A program made the position numbers and the translations under genes. A DNA stretch of 64,000 nucleotides from Atriophallophorus winterbourni (taxonomy: Eukaryota > Platyhelminthes > Trematoda > Plagiorchiida > Microphallidae). The notes beneath the pieces are model-generated. The model did not search any database and was not told the origin of the DNA. It worked only from the letters and a program-made list of their open reading frames with translations. Position 1 is the first letter of the stretch, and each line of letters starts with the position of its first letter. The stretch is taken from assembly GCA_013407085.1 (NCBI GenBank), contig JACCGJ010001452.1, positions 62,001-126,000 of the forward strand, in the 5' to 3' direction. This document shows, in pieces, positions 54,316 through 64,000 of the stretch.

Positions 54316-54659
54316 TGTAGCGTTTCACATTTTCATACATTTTGTATCGTTGTTTTACTAAACTGCAACCGCATAAAATTTGAATATATACTTTTCCGTC
54401 CAACCGCGCGTCGTTCGTTCTGCCTCGTTGTGCTAGTCGACTGTTCTGTGCTGACTGTTCTGTGCTGACTGTTCTGTGTTGACTGTTCTAACGGAGTCGA
54501 GCTCCTTTTCAGCTGTCTCCGGACCTTTTCTCATCACTCGTTGTCCGTCTTGGATTTATTCGGAGCGGATTATTCTGTGTGTAGTGGAATATACTTCTTC
54601 ACTGTCCGTGAGTTTTCATTGTCATATTTTGTATTCTACATTGGTATTTTTCCGCTACA
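54316..54659 (+). repeat. 3' LTR
   Basis: 344 bp with perfect 7-bp inverted ends TGTAGCG ... CGCTACA. It has the same internal 14-bp direct repeats as the 5' LTR. Confidence 0.95.
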
Positions 54660-54663
54660 GTAT

Positions 54664-55379
54664 AATCTTTAGCTGCACAGTCAGCTAAAGCAGAGCTCTT
54701 CGGGCCTGAATCTGTTCTGACATGCCGAAAGTCGAAGGTTTTTATCTCCATATATACGGCGTTTTTCGGGCCTCATTAATTATATTTCTTTTTCCTTTAG
54801 ATCTCTTCTCACTTCGACGCCGGCATCGACGTGATAGAAAATTTCTAAACACTTGAAGGCCCAGCCACCGAGCGCCTGCGCTGTCGAGCCATCAACCATT
54901 AAACTAGAGGACATAAAATGAAGCTCAAGAGAACTCACAAACTTCTGAATCCTAGACAACCATTCTTCAGTGTGAAAGTGGTTTGCATCTTAAATAAGCT
55001 GCCTGTGATCTTAATTGTTTGCACGTCGGTTGGCGCATCCAAAAACGATTAGGATGCCTAGTTGCATGATCTTTTTCCTTACTTCTTTTTCGTCCATTTT
55101 AGAGATACTAATCGATAAATTTGACCTGAGAATGTTTTACAGTTTCCTTTTTATAAGAACTATGCAACAATCAGAGAAATGAAACATCACGAAAAACAAA
55201 AAGTACGCACAAATTCTTCGTTAATCGACCCATCACCGGTTTGGTGGAGAGAAAGCGTTCCTGTTTTCCGCAGTCGAAGCTACATAAACCAGTGAACCGA
55301 AGGACAGTCTGTATAACTCTCGACGTACCATCGGCTATCACATACGACGAAAATATCAAATAGCAAAGAACCAAATTTG
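54664..55379 (+). pseudogene. LINE remnants
   Basis: DLFSLRRRHRRD near 54805 resembles the LFSLKRRR region of the CR1-like RT end. Most of the rest is unassigned sequence. Confidence 0.4.
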
Positions 55380-55500
55380 GCAGTGGCCAGTGCTTCTTAC
55401 AAGCTTTACAACGAAAGAAATTCCGGATGCTCGATTTGATTATCAGCCACCTTCAGTCCCGTGTCTAATAAACTGAACACAAATGATCCGGGACATCGAT
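55380..55500 (+). pseudogene. CR1-like 3' UTR fragment
   Basis: ACGAAAGAAATTCCGGATGC then TCGATTTGATTATCAGCCAC, ending AATAAACTGAACAC, as in other CR1-like 3' ends here. The stretch 55500-55885 has no feature I recognise. Confidence 0.6.
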
Positions 55501-55889
55501 ATGTAAGCACATTTTCAGCAACCTTGTAGTCAACCCCTGTAATTAGGTTCCAGATGATATTATAAACCTCACTTACACGTTAAGCTTCAAGCGGAAATAA
55601 AACGCTAACTGACATACCCCATTTCCAAATTTCGTAGAACGAAAAACTTTAAACAAAGATAAATATGTTTTGTATTGTATATGCATATTTTTGCATTGTC
55701 GCCTGAATAGCTTTCTTTTCCCCGTGCTAGTGACGTTAACCATTACCTTACATTCCAAATATTCAGAAACAAGAGCGTGTGAACCATATAAAATGTATAC
55801 TTAATATTGAAGTGCTAAATGCTTAATCACATAACGTTGATGAAATTCTGGGCACGTGATTTACCTTCAGTTACCTCCAGTCATGTGCA

Positions 55890-56300
55890 ACATGAAGTTG
55901 AAATTGAATCCAGAACGCACTTCTTTAGCATCCGATAGTGAACGCGTGGAACTCACTTCCCGCGGAACTAATCATGGCAACTTCAGTAATCGCGTTCAAA
56001 CATGGGCTGGACGAACGGTGGCAGGTGCTCTTCCCGGAGCATTACCCTTAAGACTAAATCCCTCCATATTTATGATCAAAAAACACAAAAATTATCGAAA
56101 AACATTTTTAAACACAAAAAAGAGTTTCTTTTTCATTTTTTCGTATTTGTGGAAATAAACTGCTGTCTTTTCATTGGATTGGACATGCAACATGCATAAC
56201 TCTCTCACCTTTCGGTGATGAGACATCTCCCATCTTCCATTCACAGTTACACACGACTGTATTACTTACCAATCAATCCTGGTAGTGGCGGGTGTTTTCA
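55890..56300 (+). pseudogene. CR1-like LINE 3' end, duplicate of 57957-58365
   Basis: Nearly identical to 57957-58365: AATCCAGAACGCACTTCTTT, CGGAGCATTACCCTTAAGAC, TTGGACATGCAACATGCATA, CTCACCTTTCGGTGATGAGA, GTGGCGGGTGTTTTCAAGCA. It ends at CACCTCCGA and passes directly into the RT of the next LINE. Confidence 0.85.
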
Positions 56301-57360
56301 AGCACACCTCCGATATTGAAAAGGTTATCAAGTGGTCTGTTACACGGGACCTACCAGTTAACTTCTCAAAAAGCTACCTCTTGTCGAAAGTCGGCAAGAA
56401 GCTGGCGGTAGCTGGCCCAGATGGTACACTTGTGATAACTGGGGTGCCGAGTGTACGCGACTTAGGTATAGCGATTTCTGCGGACTTCAAATGGGCTGAT
56501 CAATGTGCAGCTGCTGCACATCGTGCTAGGAGCGCGCTGTTTCGCCTTCGATCAGTTTTATCCTGCAGGTCCCCGGAGGTTTTCATACCGATATACAAGG
56601 CTGTCGTTAGACCTCATCTCGAGTACTGCATTCAAGCTTGGTCACCTTATCTTCAAAAGGATATTGCAAGGCTTGAGGGTGTTTAGCGCCTTGCTACTCG
56701 TATGATCGAAGGGCAATCAGGTAGATCTTATGAGCAAAGACTATTAAGTCTAGGGCTCTTTTCACTGAAAAGAAGGCGGCTGCGTGGGGATCTGATAGAA
56801 ACCTTCAAGATCATGGCCGGTTTTAGTACTATTCAACCAGGTGAAATGTATGTTCTCGCACCCAATGTGGGTACTCGAGGTCACCCTCTGAAACTGGCCA
56901 AACAACATGTCAGGTCTAATGCTCGTAAGCACTTCTTCAGTGAAAGAGTAGTAAGCTACTGGAACTGCCTACCTGAAGATGTCGTGAACTCTAACTCTGT
57001 AATGTGTTTCAAGAATAGACTTGATGCCGTATGGAGCTCACTATTTCCTGAATTTTGCCCCTAATTGAATAATGATATTGTATTTACCTGGTCTTTGAAA
57101 TGCACTAATGTCTCCTCACCTTTGGTGAGGGGAGTTTTTGCTCTACATTCCAGGTAACCATCCTACCAGAAGAAATCTGTGAACTATTGTGTTTGAAGTG
57201 GTGGGCGCTTTTTTTGGCATACCACCGGAAGAAATCTGGACGCTCGATTGGCGACCTAATCACTTATCGTCCTGTGCAACCTGAACCTGAACATCAGAAT
57301 GAATCTAAGCACTAGTTTAGACTTGGTTGACTATCGCCCTGTGATACTGATACTGATGTG
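56301..57360 (+). pseudogene. CR1-like LINE, RT C-terminal part and 3' UTR
   Basis: SDIEKVIKWSVTRDLPVNFS, VPSVRDLGIAISADFKWADQ, RSVLSCRSPEVFIPIYKAVV, RPHLEYCIQAWSPYLQKDIA; one TAG replaces the Gln codon in LEGV*RLATRM (56684), then an open frame to 57064 (RRLRGDLIETFKIMAGFS, VGTRGHPLKLAKQHVRSN, HFFSERVVSYWNCLPED). The 3' UTR has a hairpin CTCCTCACC-TTT-GGTGAGGGG (57112-57132) and GGAAGAAATCTGGACGCTCG. 5'-truncated copy. Confidence 0.85.
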
Positions 57361-58450
57361 GAAGCTGTAACAGCATGGGCGGGTAAGTGGGACCTTCCCC
57401 TTAACCTAGATAAGAGTCACTTGCTCTCTACACTAGCAGGCAACATGATTGTGTCTACGCCCTCAGCTCACACGGAGTTCCGTAGGGTAAAGTCTACTAA
57501 GGACCTAGGAATCGTAGTCTCCGCAAACTTTAAGTGGGCTGACCAATGTGCTGCTGCAGCTCAAAGGGCCAGGAGGGAACTCTTTCGACTACGTTCAGCC
57601 CTCACTTGCAGAAAAGCTGAGGTGCTATTGCCCCTCTACAAGGCAATAGTAAGGCCACATTTAGAATACTGTATCCAGGCTTGGAAGCCGTATTACCAGA
57701 AGGATATAGTGCAGCTAGAAAAGGTACAGAAGCTGGCCACTCGCATGATCGAGGGGTTAGCACACACCAATTATGAAAATCGTCTATTAGCACTAGGACT
57801 TTTCTCACTTAGGAGGAGGCAACTTAGGGGGATCTTATAGAGACCTTTAAGGTTGTCAAAGGACTAAGTTGTTTAGAATTCGATGACTTCTTCCGGTTCT
57901 CTCCTTTGGTTGGTACACGAGGGCACAGTTTTAAGCTAAGTAAACAGCACACCAGGCTCGAATCCAGAACGCACTTCTTTAGCATCCGTATAGTGAACGC
58001 TTGGAACTCACTTCCCGCAGAACTAATCTTGGCAACTTCAGTAATTGCGTTCAAACATGGGCTGGACGAACGGTGGCAGGAGCTCTTCCCGGAGCATTAC
58101 CCTTAAGACTAAATCCCTCATTTTTATGATAAAAAAACACAAAAATATTCGAAAAATATTTTGAAACACAAAAAAGAGTTTCTTTTTCATTTTTTCGCAT
58201 TTGTGGAAATAAACTGCTGTCCATCGTCTTTTCATTCGATTGGACATGCAACATGCATAACTCTCTCACCTTTCGGTGATGAGACATCTCCCATCTTCCA
58301 TTCACAGTTACACACGCCTGTGTTACTTACGAATCAACCTTGGTAGTGGTGGGTGTTTTCAAGCACACCTCCGAAAGAATCTGGGCACTCGTTTCGACTT
58401 GGTCGACTATCGCCCTGTGATACTGATACTGATACTGATACTGAGTTTGA
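57358..58450 (+). pseudogene. CR1-like LINE, RT C-terminal part and 3' UTR
   Basis: MEAVTAWAGKWDLPLNLDKS, VKSTKDLGIVVSANFKWADQ, RPHLEYCIQAWKPYYQKDIV, KVQKLATRMIEG to a frameshift near 57835, then VGTRGHSFKLSKQHTRLESR, IRIVNAWNSLPAELILATS and ERWQELFPEHYP, stop at 58106. The 3' UTR holds the hairpin CTCACC-TTTC-GGTGA and ends in GATACTGATACTGATACTGA. Paralogue of the copy just upstream. Confidence 0.85.
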
Positions 58451-58639
58451 AAAGCGGGCGATTTGAATAAACCACGGTTTTTATTCAATTCTTTTGAAAT
58501 TGTAATCTACTTCTACTCTGCATCGGGTTTTTGTTGTTTCTTTGTTATGAATATTGGAACCCAGTAATATCCACTTTGTAAATAGAGTGCACTAAAAACG
58601 GCGAAGTGTGAGATTTTTTCAACTATGTTGTCGATTATC

Positions 58640-58821
58640 GGCACTATTGACGCATGGAGCGATGGGCAGAACATTTTGAAGCACAGTTTAACTGTCCTTC
58701 TGCACCCACTGATTTTGATAATACGGAACACTGTACCCCATGGTCGATTTCTCTCGAGGCTCCGACTCAATCACAGATTTACAGTTTAGTCCGGAGTCTT
58801 AAGCGCCATCGGGCATCAGGT
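58640..58821 (+). pseudogene. RTE-like LINE, left flank of a CR1 insertion
   Basis: MERWAEHFEAQFNCPSAPTD, EAPTQSQIYSLVRSLKRHRA and SG precede RT in RTE-like ORF2. The frame continues exactly at 62691 (GADALLPSLFKDGG) after removal of the CR1 copy. 58450-58640 shows no feature. Confidence 0.8.
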
Positions 58822-58825
58822 AAAT

Positions 58826-59841
58826 GATGCAAACAAGTGTGTTAAATGCGTTGAACACGTTAAAAACTCTGACTGCGCTCTACAGTGTGATTTTTGTGAC
58901 AAATGGGAACACGTCAAGTGCTCATCGGTCAATCAATCAATTTATGATTCGCTGGTACAATTTCCCAGTACGCAAATTGTATTCTATTGTTCTGCCTGTG
59001 ACGCTCGTCGTCGTCGTGAGAAACTTTCAAAATTACGGAATGTTTCGCTCCGATCAAAAATGATTATCGAATCTGCTCCTCAATCAGTCAAAAGGCTCCG
59101 TACTTCCGATTCCGAGGTCTCCATACCGTGTACCGTTAGTTTGCCCGCGTCCCCTTCAGGAAAGAAAAAGAAAAATCGGGTTGAAGTCGATCGTGACCAG
59201 TTGAACAATTCCAACCAAATTGAAGCACCATCGTGGGTCGAGATAATTGCCAAGCAATCTCACAAAAGACGCAATTGCCCAGTGAACTGCAATGTTCCAA
59301 TGCCCGTCGCCACGACATGTACAAGCGTACGGAGTGATAATCAAAGGAAGTCTGCTGACCCGTCCTTCACAGTGCGTGATAATAAGAACTATGCACCCCG
59401 ATCACATTGTCTATTAGTTTTCAGAGTGCCAGAATCCAGCAAAGAGTCTCCATCTGATCGGCATGCGGATGATCTGCAGCAACTTCAGGTGATTCTCGAC
59501 AAAGTTCTTCATAATAACGACCAGGGTGTGACGATTAAAGCTCTTATACGCCTCGGTAAAAGAAAACCAGATATCGATAGACCACTGAAAATTGTCTTTT
59601 CAGGATCTGAAGACCCCGCTAGATTACTCTCAAACTCCCACAAATTGAGAGGCACTGCGTTCTTAAACCTGACCTGTCATTAGAAGATAGAACTAAATTA
59701 CGAACATCCGTTGAAGAACTCAGGCTCAGGCTACACAATGGTGAAAGCAACCTAACGATCAGAAATTTTCGAGTTGTCAGTCGTCAGAGGATGATTCAGC
59801 AGCCACTGCAGCTTAAACCACGAAGCCCGTTGCAATGCTGA
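58826..59841 (+). pseudogene. CR1-like ORF1 (PHD finger, basic, RRM-like)
   Basis: Opens at the insertion boundary without its start codon. A PHD-type finger comes first: KCVKC, CALQCDFCDKWEHVKC, YCSACD (C4HC3). Then a basic linker (SGKKKKNRVEVDRD), SWVEIIAKQSHKRR, and an RRM-like region LLVFRVPESSKESPSDR, IKALIRLGKRKPD, RPLKIVFSGSEDPARLL. A one-base loss near 59662 shifts the frame; beyond it LSLEDRTKLRTSVEELRLRL and NLTIRNFRVVSRQR lead to a TGA at 59839-59841. ORF1 proteins of CR1 elements bind LINE RNA. The stop overlaps the ORF2 ATG. Confidence 0.8.
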
Positions 59842-62620
59842 CAAATGCCCGAAGCATCTTGAACAAGAAAGACGAGTTTGAGACTCTTATACTCCGACAT
59901 TCTCCTGTACTCTTTGCGGTAAGTGAAACGTGGTTATCGAGTAACATTGAAGATCGAGAAGTTTTCATGCCCAATTACTCCATCCGGCGATGCGATCGTT
60001 TAACTGACAGACACGGTGGTGTCCTCATTTACATTTCTAATGAGTGGATGATATCGGAAACCGTACATCATCGAGGTACCGATAATTTATGGGAGATGTT
60101 GATCTGCACAATCAAAAACTTTGAATCCCAAGCGCTTACTGTTCTTGTCTTTTATCGTAGTCCAAGATGTGTGGATGGTGCTTGGATGAATTTGATTCGA
60201 AAATACACTTCAAAACCGAGGATATTCATCATGGGCGACTTTAATTTGCCTGACATCGACTGGTCAATGTTATGCTGTAAGCCAGGGGCCTCCAGGCTCT
60301 CGTTATCGTTTCTCGACTTTGTAGTACAAGAAAAATTAATTCAGCATGTTTCCGATGCGACCCGTTATGGTATTTCATCATCCTCGTGCCTGGACCTGAT
60401 TTTCACACGGCACGAGCACTGCATATCTAACATCGAACATCTGCAGCCTCTCGATTCCAGTGACCACGCGGTAATCCTAGCATACACATGTCTTCCCAAA
60501 CAAAAAACGTTCAGGAATCAGCGCATCCCTAACCCGTGGAAGACTGACTTCAATGTTCTTATAACCGCCGCTAGCCAGCAGTCGTGGGATGTAGAGAATT
60601 TGAATCTTCACTTAGCCTGCAGAAAATTCTACGACAACCTACGGGAATTCTATGCAGCTCATGTTCCGATGAAGAAACATCCTAGCAACTATCGTGGTCC
60701 TCCATGGTTTGATAAATGTCTACAAAGAATGATGCGTCATAGAAAGAGGTTGTGGTGTATCTTCAAATTGGAACCCACTGCGGTTCGTAATGCCGTAACG
60801 AAAGTTAAAAGAGACAAGCGTCGAACCTTTGAGAGATCATTAATCGAAAATTCTTCGTCTCAACCCAAAAGACTGTACGCTTATGTAAACAAACGTTTGA
60901 GAAGGAAAGACGACATTTCATTCTTATCGGACGACAACGGCCATATCCTCACAACAGATTCATCAAGAGCCGAAACTATGGCAGAATTCTTCGCATCATG
61001 CTTCTCTGGAGAGCAGCCCGACCTCCCGCATATCAACGCAGCCGACAATGCTATGCTTGACACTGTCACATTTAAATCCGATGCTGTGTACGGACTACTC
61101 AGAGAACTCGATCCAACCAAGTCTCCTGGATGGGATGGAATCCACCCAGTTATACTGAAACATCTGGCTCCAATAATTGCTCGGCCTCTGGCTTGTGTCT
61201 ACCAAAAGTCATTTTCGGAGGGCGAACTACCTATCGAATGGAAATATGGTGTCGTTAAGCCGTTTCATAAACAGGGTGACAAGCACAAGCCTAGTAACTA
61301 CAGACCAATATGCCTTACTTCTGTTCTGCTGAAGATCATGGAGAAGCTGGTAAAACGCTGCATTGAAAATTATATTTACATCGCGACGTACTTTCTCCTA
61401 CACAGCATGGATTTATCAAGGGTAGGTCTTGCTTAACCAACCTCTTAATCACAAGAGAGGCTTGGGCTGATGCAAAAGACAATAAGATATCTGTCGATGT
61501 GATATTCTTCGACTTTTCGAAAGCTTTTGATAGGGTCAATCACCGGAAGCTGCTGCATCGATTGAGAGCATATGGGCTTGGAGGCTCGCTTTTGAAATGG
61601 CTTCATAGTTTTATCGCAGATGGGCAATGGGCTGTGCAAATCAACGTGACCCTTTCTCGTTGGAGACCTGTCAGCAGTGGTGTACCACAAGGGTCGGTTT
61701 TAGGCCCTCTCTTATTCATTCTTTATGTGAATGACATAACACGTAGTCTGCAATCAACTTGCTTGATGTTTGCAGACGATCTGAAAATATGGCGCGCAGT
61801 TGCTTCATCAACTGACCGTGAAATACTGCAAAAGGATATAGACGCCATCAGCAAATGGGCATCAGTCAACGATCTTCCGCTGAATGCTACCAAAACGAAA
61901 CACTTGACGGTAGGCGTTCTGGACCCCTTTGATTATTACATCGATGACATGAAGATTGAGAGCTGTACGGAGACCAGAGATCTAGGCACGATTGTGACTT
62001 CCAGCTTGAAGACCGCAGCAAACACTGCTCAAGCACGATCAAAGGCCTTGCGATGCTTGTGGGCCCTAAGAAGAACGTTTGCTGATTGGTCTATTCCTAT
62101 GACAAAAATACTTTTTGGCACTTACGTTCGACCACTCCTAGAATACGGTGTTGTAGCGGCGTTTCCTTGCACCGCAGCCGAAGAGCGACTTCTAGAAAAA
62201 GTTCAACGACTTGCGACGAGATTCTGCACCAGTATCTGCAAGCTACCATACGCAGAGCGATGTCTGAAATTGAATATTTTCTCACTAGCCTACCGCAGGG
62301 TTCGTGGTGACATGATACTCCTCTATCGGATTGTTTGCCGGAACGAGCTTCCTGGCCTCAGATCGCTTTTTGTAGTTATCTCTGACCATCGCACAAAGGG
62401 CCACAAATTTCGGTTGCTCGTCCAACGGACGAATCGTCTGTCGCACTGGTACAGATTTTCACAACGTGTTGTCGGCACTTGGAACTCACTTCCGGCCAAG
62501 GTTGTTGAAGCGCCAAGTCTATCTCTGTTCAAGAACAGCACCGATCAATTTCTCTGGTTCGCCAAAGACGACTGCTTTGAGAAACGAATCCACCTCCCAG
62601 GATACCCGAGGCGTCGGTAG
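59835..62620 (+). pseudogene. CR1-like ORF2 (APE endonuclease and RT), one frameshift
   Basis: Starts MLTNARSILNKKDEFETLIL at 59835. Endonuclease: LFAVSETWLSSN, SIRRCDRLTDRHGGVLIYIS, RIFIMGDFNLPDIDWS, HVSDATRYGISSSSCLDLIF, DSSDHAVILAYTC; the catalytic E, D/N and SDH are all present. RT: PTKSPGWDGIHPVILKHLAP, LPIEWKYGVVKPFHKQGDKH; then a one-base shift near 61375 and, in the second frame (61499-62620), QHGFIKGRSCLTNLLI, IFFDFSKAFDRVNHRKLLHR, GVPQGSVLGPLLFILYVNDI, LMFADDLKIWRAV with intact DD, RDLGTIVTSSLKTAANTAQ and QRVVGTWNSLPAKVVEAPS. It needs only the one frame change to be complete, so the source element may be active elsewhere in the genome. Confidence 0.9.
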
Positions 62621-62690
62621 TTATGCCGGTTCAAGAAAGAGCTTAAATGGAACTTTTGTACTCCTTCTGCTCTAAATATAATTGTGTTGT

Positions 62691-63588
62691 AGGTGCTGAT
62701 GCTTTGCTTCCCTCATTGTTCAAAGATGGCGGTTTCGCTTTAGTTCGCAAACTTCAAGCGATGTTCGCCAGCATATGGGCTGAGGAACGCGTTCCGATCC
62801 CTTGGAGAGAATCAGTAATTGCTCCGATTTTCAAAAAGGGATTGCGCGATTCTTGTGAAAATCATCGGGGTATCAGTCTTAATTCAGTAGCTCCTAAAAT
62901 ACTGGCGTCCATCCTGCTTCACCGATTGAGTACCAAACGGAAAGAGCAAATCCGTGAAGAGCAAACTGGGTTTCGTGCAGGTCGAGGGTGCATAGATAAA
63001 TTTTTCACACTCCGTCAGCTACTGGAGCAACGCCACGCTTTTCGTAGACCAACCATCGTGGTATTCCTTGACATCCGAGCGGCATTCGATTCAATCGATC
63101 GTGCAAGTCTTTGGAACTGTCTGCTGAGACATGGAGTGCCCGAGAAGTATGTTTGGATCTTGAAAGCATTATATTGCCAAACTTCGGGCAGGGTTCGAGC
63201 GTACGGACAATTGTCGTCCTCGTTCAATATCTCCAGCGGTGTGCGGCAGGGCTGCCCTATCTCGCCGTTCCTTTTTAATTTCGCGATCGACGATGTCCTG
63301 AGAAAAGCTTTAGCTGGTCTGGTGGGCGCAGGTGTTGAACTTCCTGGTGAGAGAGCTACCGATCTAGAGTATGCGGATGACGTCACACATCTGGGAGATG
63401 ACCCGCATATAATGCAACAAGCCCTGGACCGCCTGGCACTTGAAGCTTCAATGTATGGCCTGTGCTTTGCGCCTAACAAGTGTAAAACAGTTACCCAGGA
63501 TTGGAGCGGCTCTCTTCCGTTTGGAAGAGAGCCGCTCGGATGTGCAATCGTACAGTACTTGTGTGATGTACGGCTAACATCGTGCTAA
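62691..63588 (+). pseudogene. RTE-like LINE reverse transcriptase
   Basis: GADALLPSLFKDGGFALVRK, VPIPWRESVIAPIFKKGLRD, CENHRGISLNSVAPKILASI, REEQTGFRAGRGCIDKFFTL, IVVFLDIRAAFDSIDRASLW, SSGVRQGCPISPFLFNFAID and LEYADDVTHLGDDP with intact YADD. The frame is unbroken from 62691 to the C-terminal CKTVTQDWSG; after a palindrome at 63504-63537 the sequence no longer matches the expected FxYLGS region and soon stops. The missing thumb means it is non-functional. Confidence 0.85.
63504..63537 (+). other. Perfect 15-bp palindrome
   Basis: GAGCGGCTCTCTTCC-GTTT-GGAAGAGAGCCGCTC, inside the RTE RT frame at the point where homology fades. Confidence 0.95.
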
Positions 63589-63589
63589 A

Positions 63590-63835
63590 TTGATTAGCCA
63601 TCGGTGCTGCTGCATGCTGAAACAGGCTGGAGTCTCACTACCATTTCTATTTTCATTCTCATATCTGTCTAGGCCTGGGCAACCTGACAGTATCTCAGCC
63701 CACGTGCAGTCTCTGACTGTGCGGCACTTTGCCTGGATCAGGCTTGTGCTTTCATACACACATATACACAACACATTAGGTAAAGTGCTGCACATAGTTT
63801 AAGATACTGTCAGGTTTCCCGAGCATAGACAGGTT
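63590..63835 (-). repeat. R1 repeat, good copy, plus an opposing fragment
   Basis: GATTAGCCATCGGTGCTGCT, TATCTGTCTAGGCCTGGGCA, CAGTATCTCAGCCCACGTGC, CAGTCTCTGACTG and GCCTGGATCAGGC, ending CTTTCATACAC. A second fragment (63775-63835: AAGATACTGTCAGGTTTCCC, GCATAGACAGG) faces it in the opposite orientation. Confidence 0.8.
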
Positions 63836-63884
63836 AAAAAGGGAATAACATACAGCATTACATCAGTAGCAAATACCATATGTT

Positions 63885-64000
63885 TAACTGCCGTAAAACC
63901 ATGACATGTTAAAAATCCTAAAATGATAAGGAGAGTATGGGACTCAGAGCTACAGAACATAAAGAAGGCTAGGCGCTGACACGGTGATGAGGTGCCTACA
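63885..64000 (-). repeat. R2 repeat, truncated by window end
   Basis: AACCATGACATG, AAATCCTAAAATGATAAGG and GTATGGGACTCAGAGCTA align with the reverse complement of R2 (CATGGTTGTG, TTTAGGATTT, CCCACCCTTCCCC). Confidence 0.5.

Larger units (their letters stand above)
49844..54659 (+). mobile_element. Nearly intact CsRn1-like Ty3/Gypsy retrotransposon
   Basis: 4.8-kb element with LTRs at 49844-50209 and 54316-54659, a 4-bp target duplication GTAT (49840-49843 and 54660-54663), primer-binding site, gag, frameshift signal, pol and polypurine tract in canonical order. The 3' LTR has perfect ends TGTAGCG/CGCTACA. The 5' LTR starts TTCAGCG, a mutated end. Only a few substitutions, one single-base and one ~22-bp indel distinguish the LTRs, so insertion is recent. 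It lies within a LINE RT fragment. Confidence 0.95.
58822..62690 (+). mobile_element. Nearly intact CR1-like LINE inserted in RTE LINE
   Basis: 3.87-kb insertion flanked by the 4-bp duplication AGGT (58818-58821 and 62691-62694). It begins inside ORF1, so it is 5'-truncated, has ORF1 and full ORF2, and a short 3' UTR (62621-62690) ending TAATTGTGTTGT. Only two one-base frameshifts were found (59662 and about 61375). Confidence 0.85.

Overview
What kind of DNA this is. The window is eukaryotic, AT-rich, intron-bearing and packed with retrotransposons; no prokaryotic operon, CRISPR array or rRNA is present. A platyhelminth (trematode or tapeworm) is the best guess. It rests on a CsRn1/Kabuki-type Ty3/Gypsy lineage with a CHCC gag knuckle, on PHD-finger CR1-like LINEs with (TACTGA)n-type 3' ends, and on RTE-like LINEs, Mag-like Gypsy, BEL/Pao and hammerhead-ribozyme repeats, a mix I associate with flatworms. 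This is inference from repeat content, not from a species-diagnostic gene.

Layout. 1-14 kb: decayed repeats plus three minus-strand exons (9950-10210, 8152-8601, 4755-4930) whose splice phases agree, probably one host gene for a single-pass membrane protein. 14-18 kb: minus-strand LINE 3' parts. 18.2-22.3 kb: two non-autonomous Mag-like Gypsy elements, one inserted in reverse in the other's 5' LTR (5-bp target duplication ATACT). Both carry a C-terminal tail with motifs that look like BRCA2 BRC (RAD51-binding) repeats. 22.3-27.2 kb: minus-strand LINE remains. 27.4-32.7 kb: a third copy of the same Gypsy family, interrupted in its RT by a truncated BEL/Pao element (duplication ACTAT). 33.2-35.2 kb: hammerhead-ribozyme repeats on both sides of a 1000-N gap, in inverted orientation. 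35.3-41 kb: two LINEs. 41-42.7 kb: a CsRn1-like 5' fragment cut by a second hammerhead array (232-bp units, again inverted). 43.6-48.6 kb: a LINE fused to a minus-strand CsRn1-like element. 49.8-54.7 kb: a nearly complete CsRn1-like element with both LTRs, target duplication GTAT and an intact gag and enzymatic pol. 55-64 kb: serial CR1-like LINEs, including one nearly intact copy sitting inside an RTE-like RT gene.

How parts work together. The autonomous retroelements provide reverse transcriptase, endonuclease and integrase; the short hammerhead repeats (retrozyme-like) and the R1/R2 repeats have no coding capacity and would need enzymes in trans. The two CsRn1-like copies share a canonical -1 frameshift signal (slippery heptamer, 5-6 nt spacer, stem-loop) that explains how Pol is made from gag mRNA. 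The points I consider most novel are the BRC-like tail of the Mag-like Gypsy family, the inverted hammerhead arrays with preserved ribozyme folds, and the conserved frameshift element.
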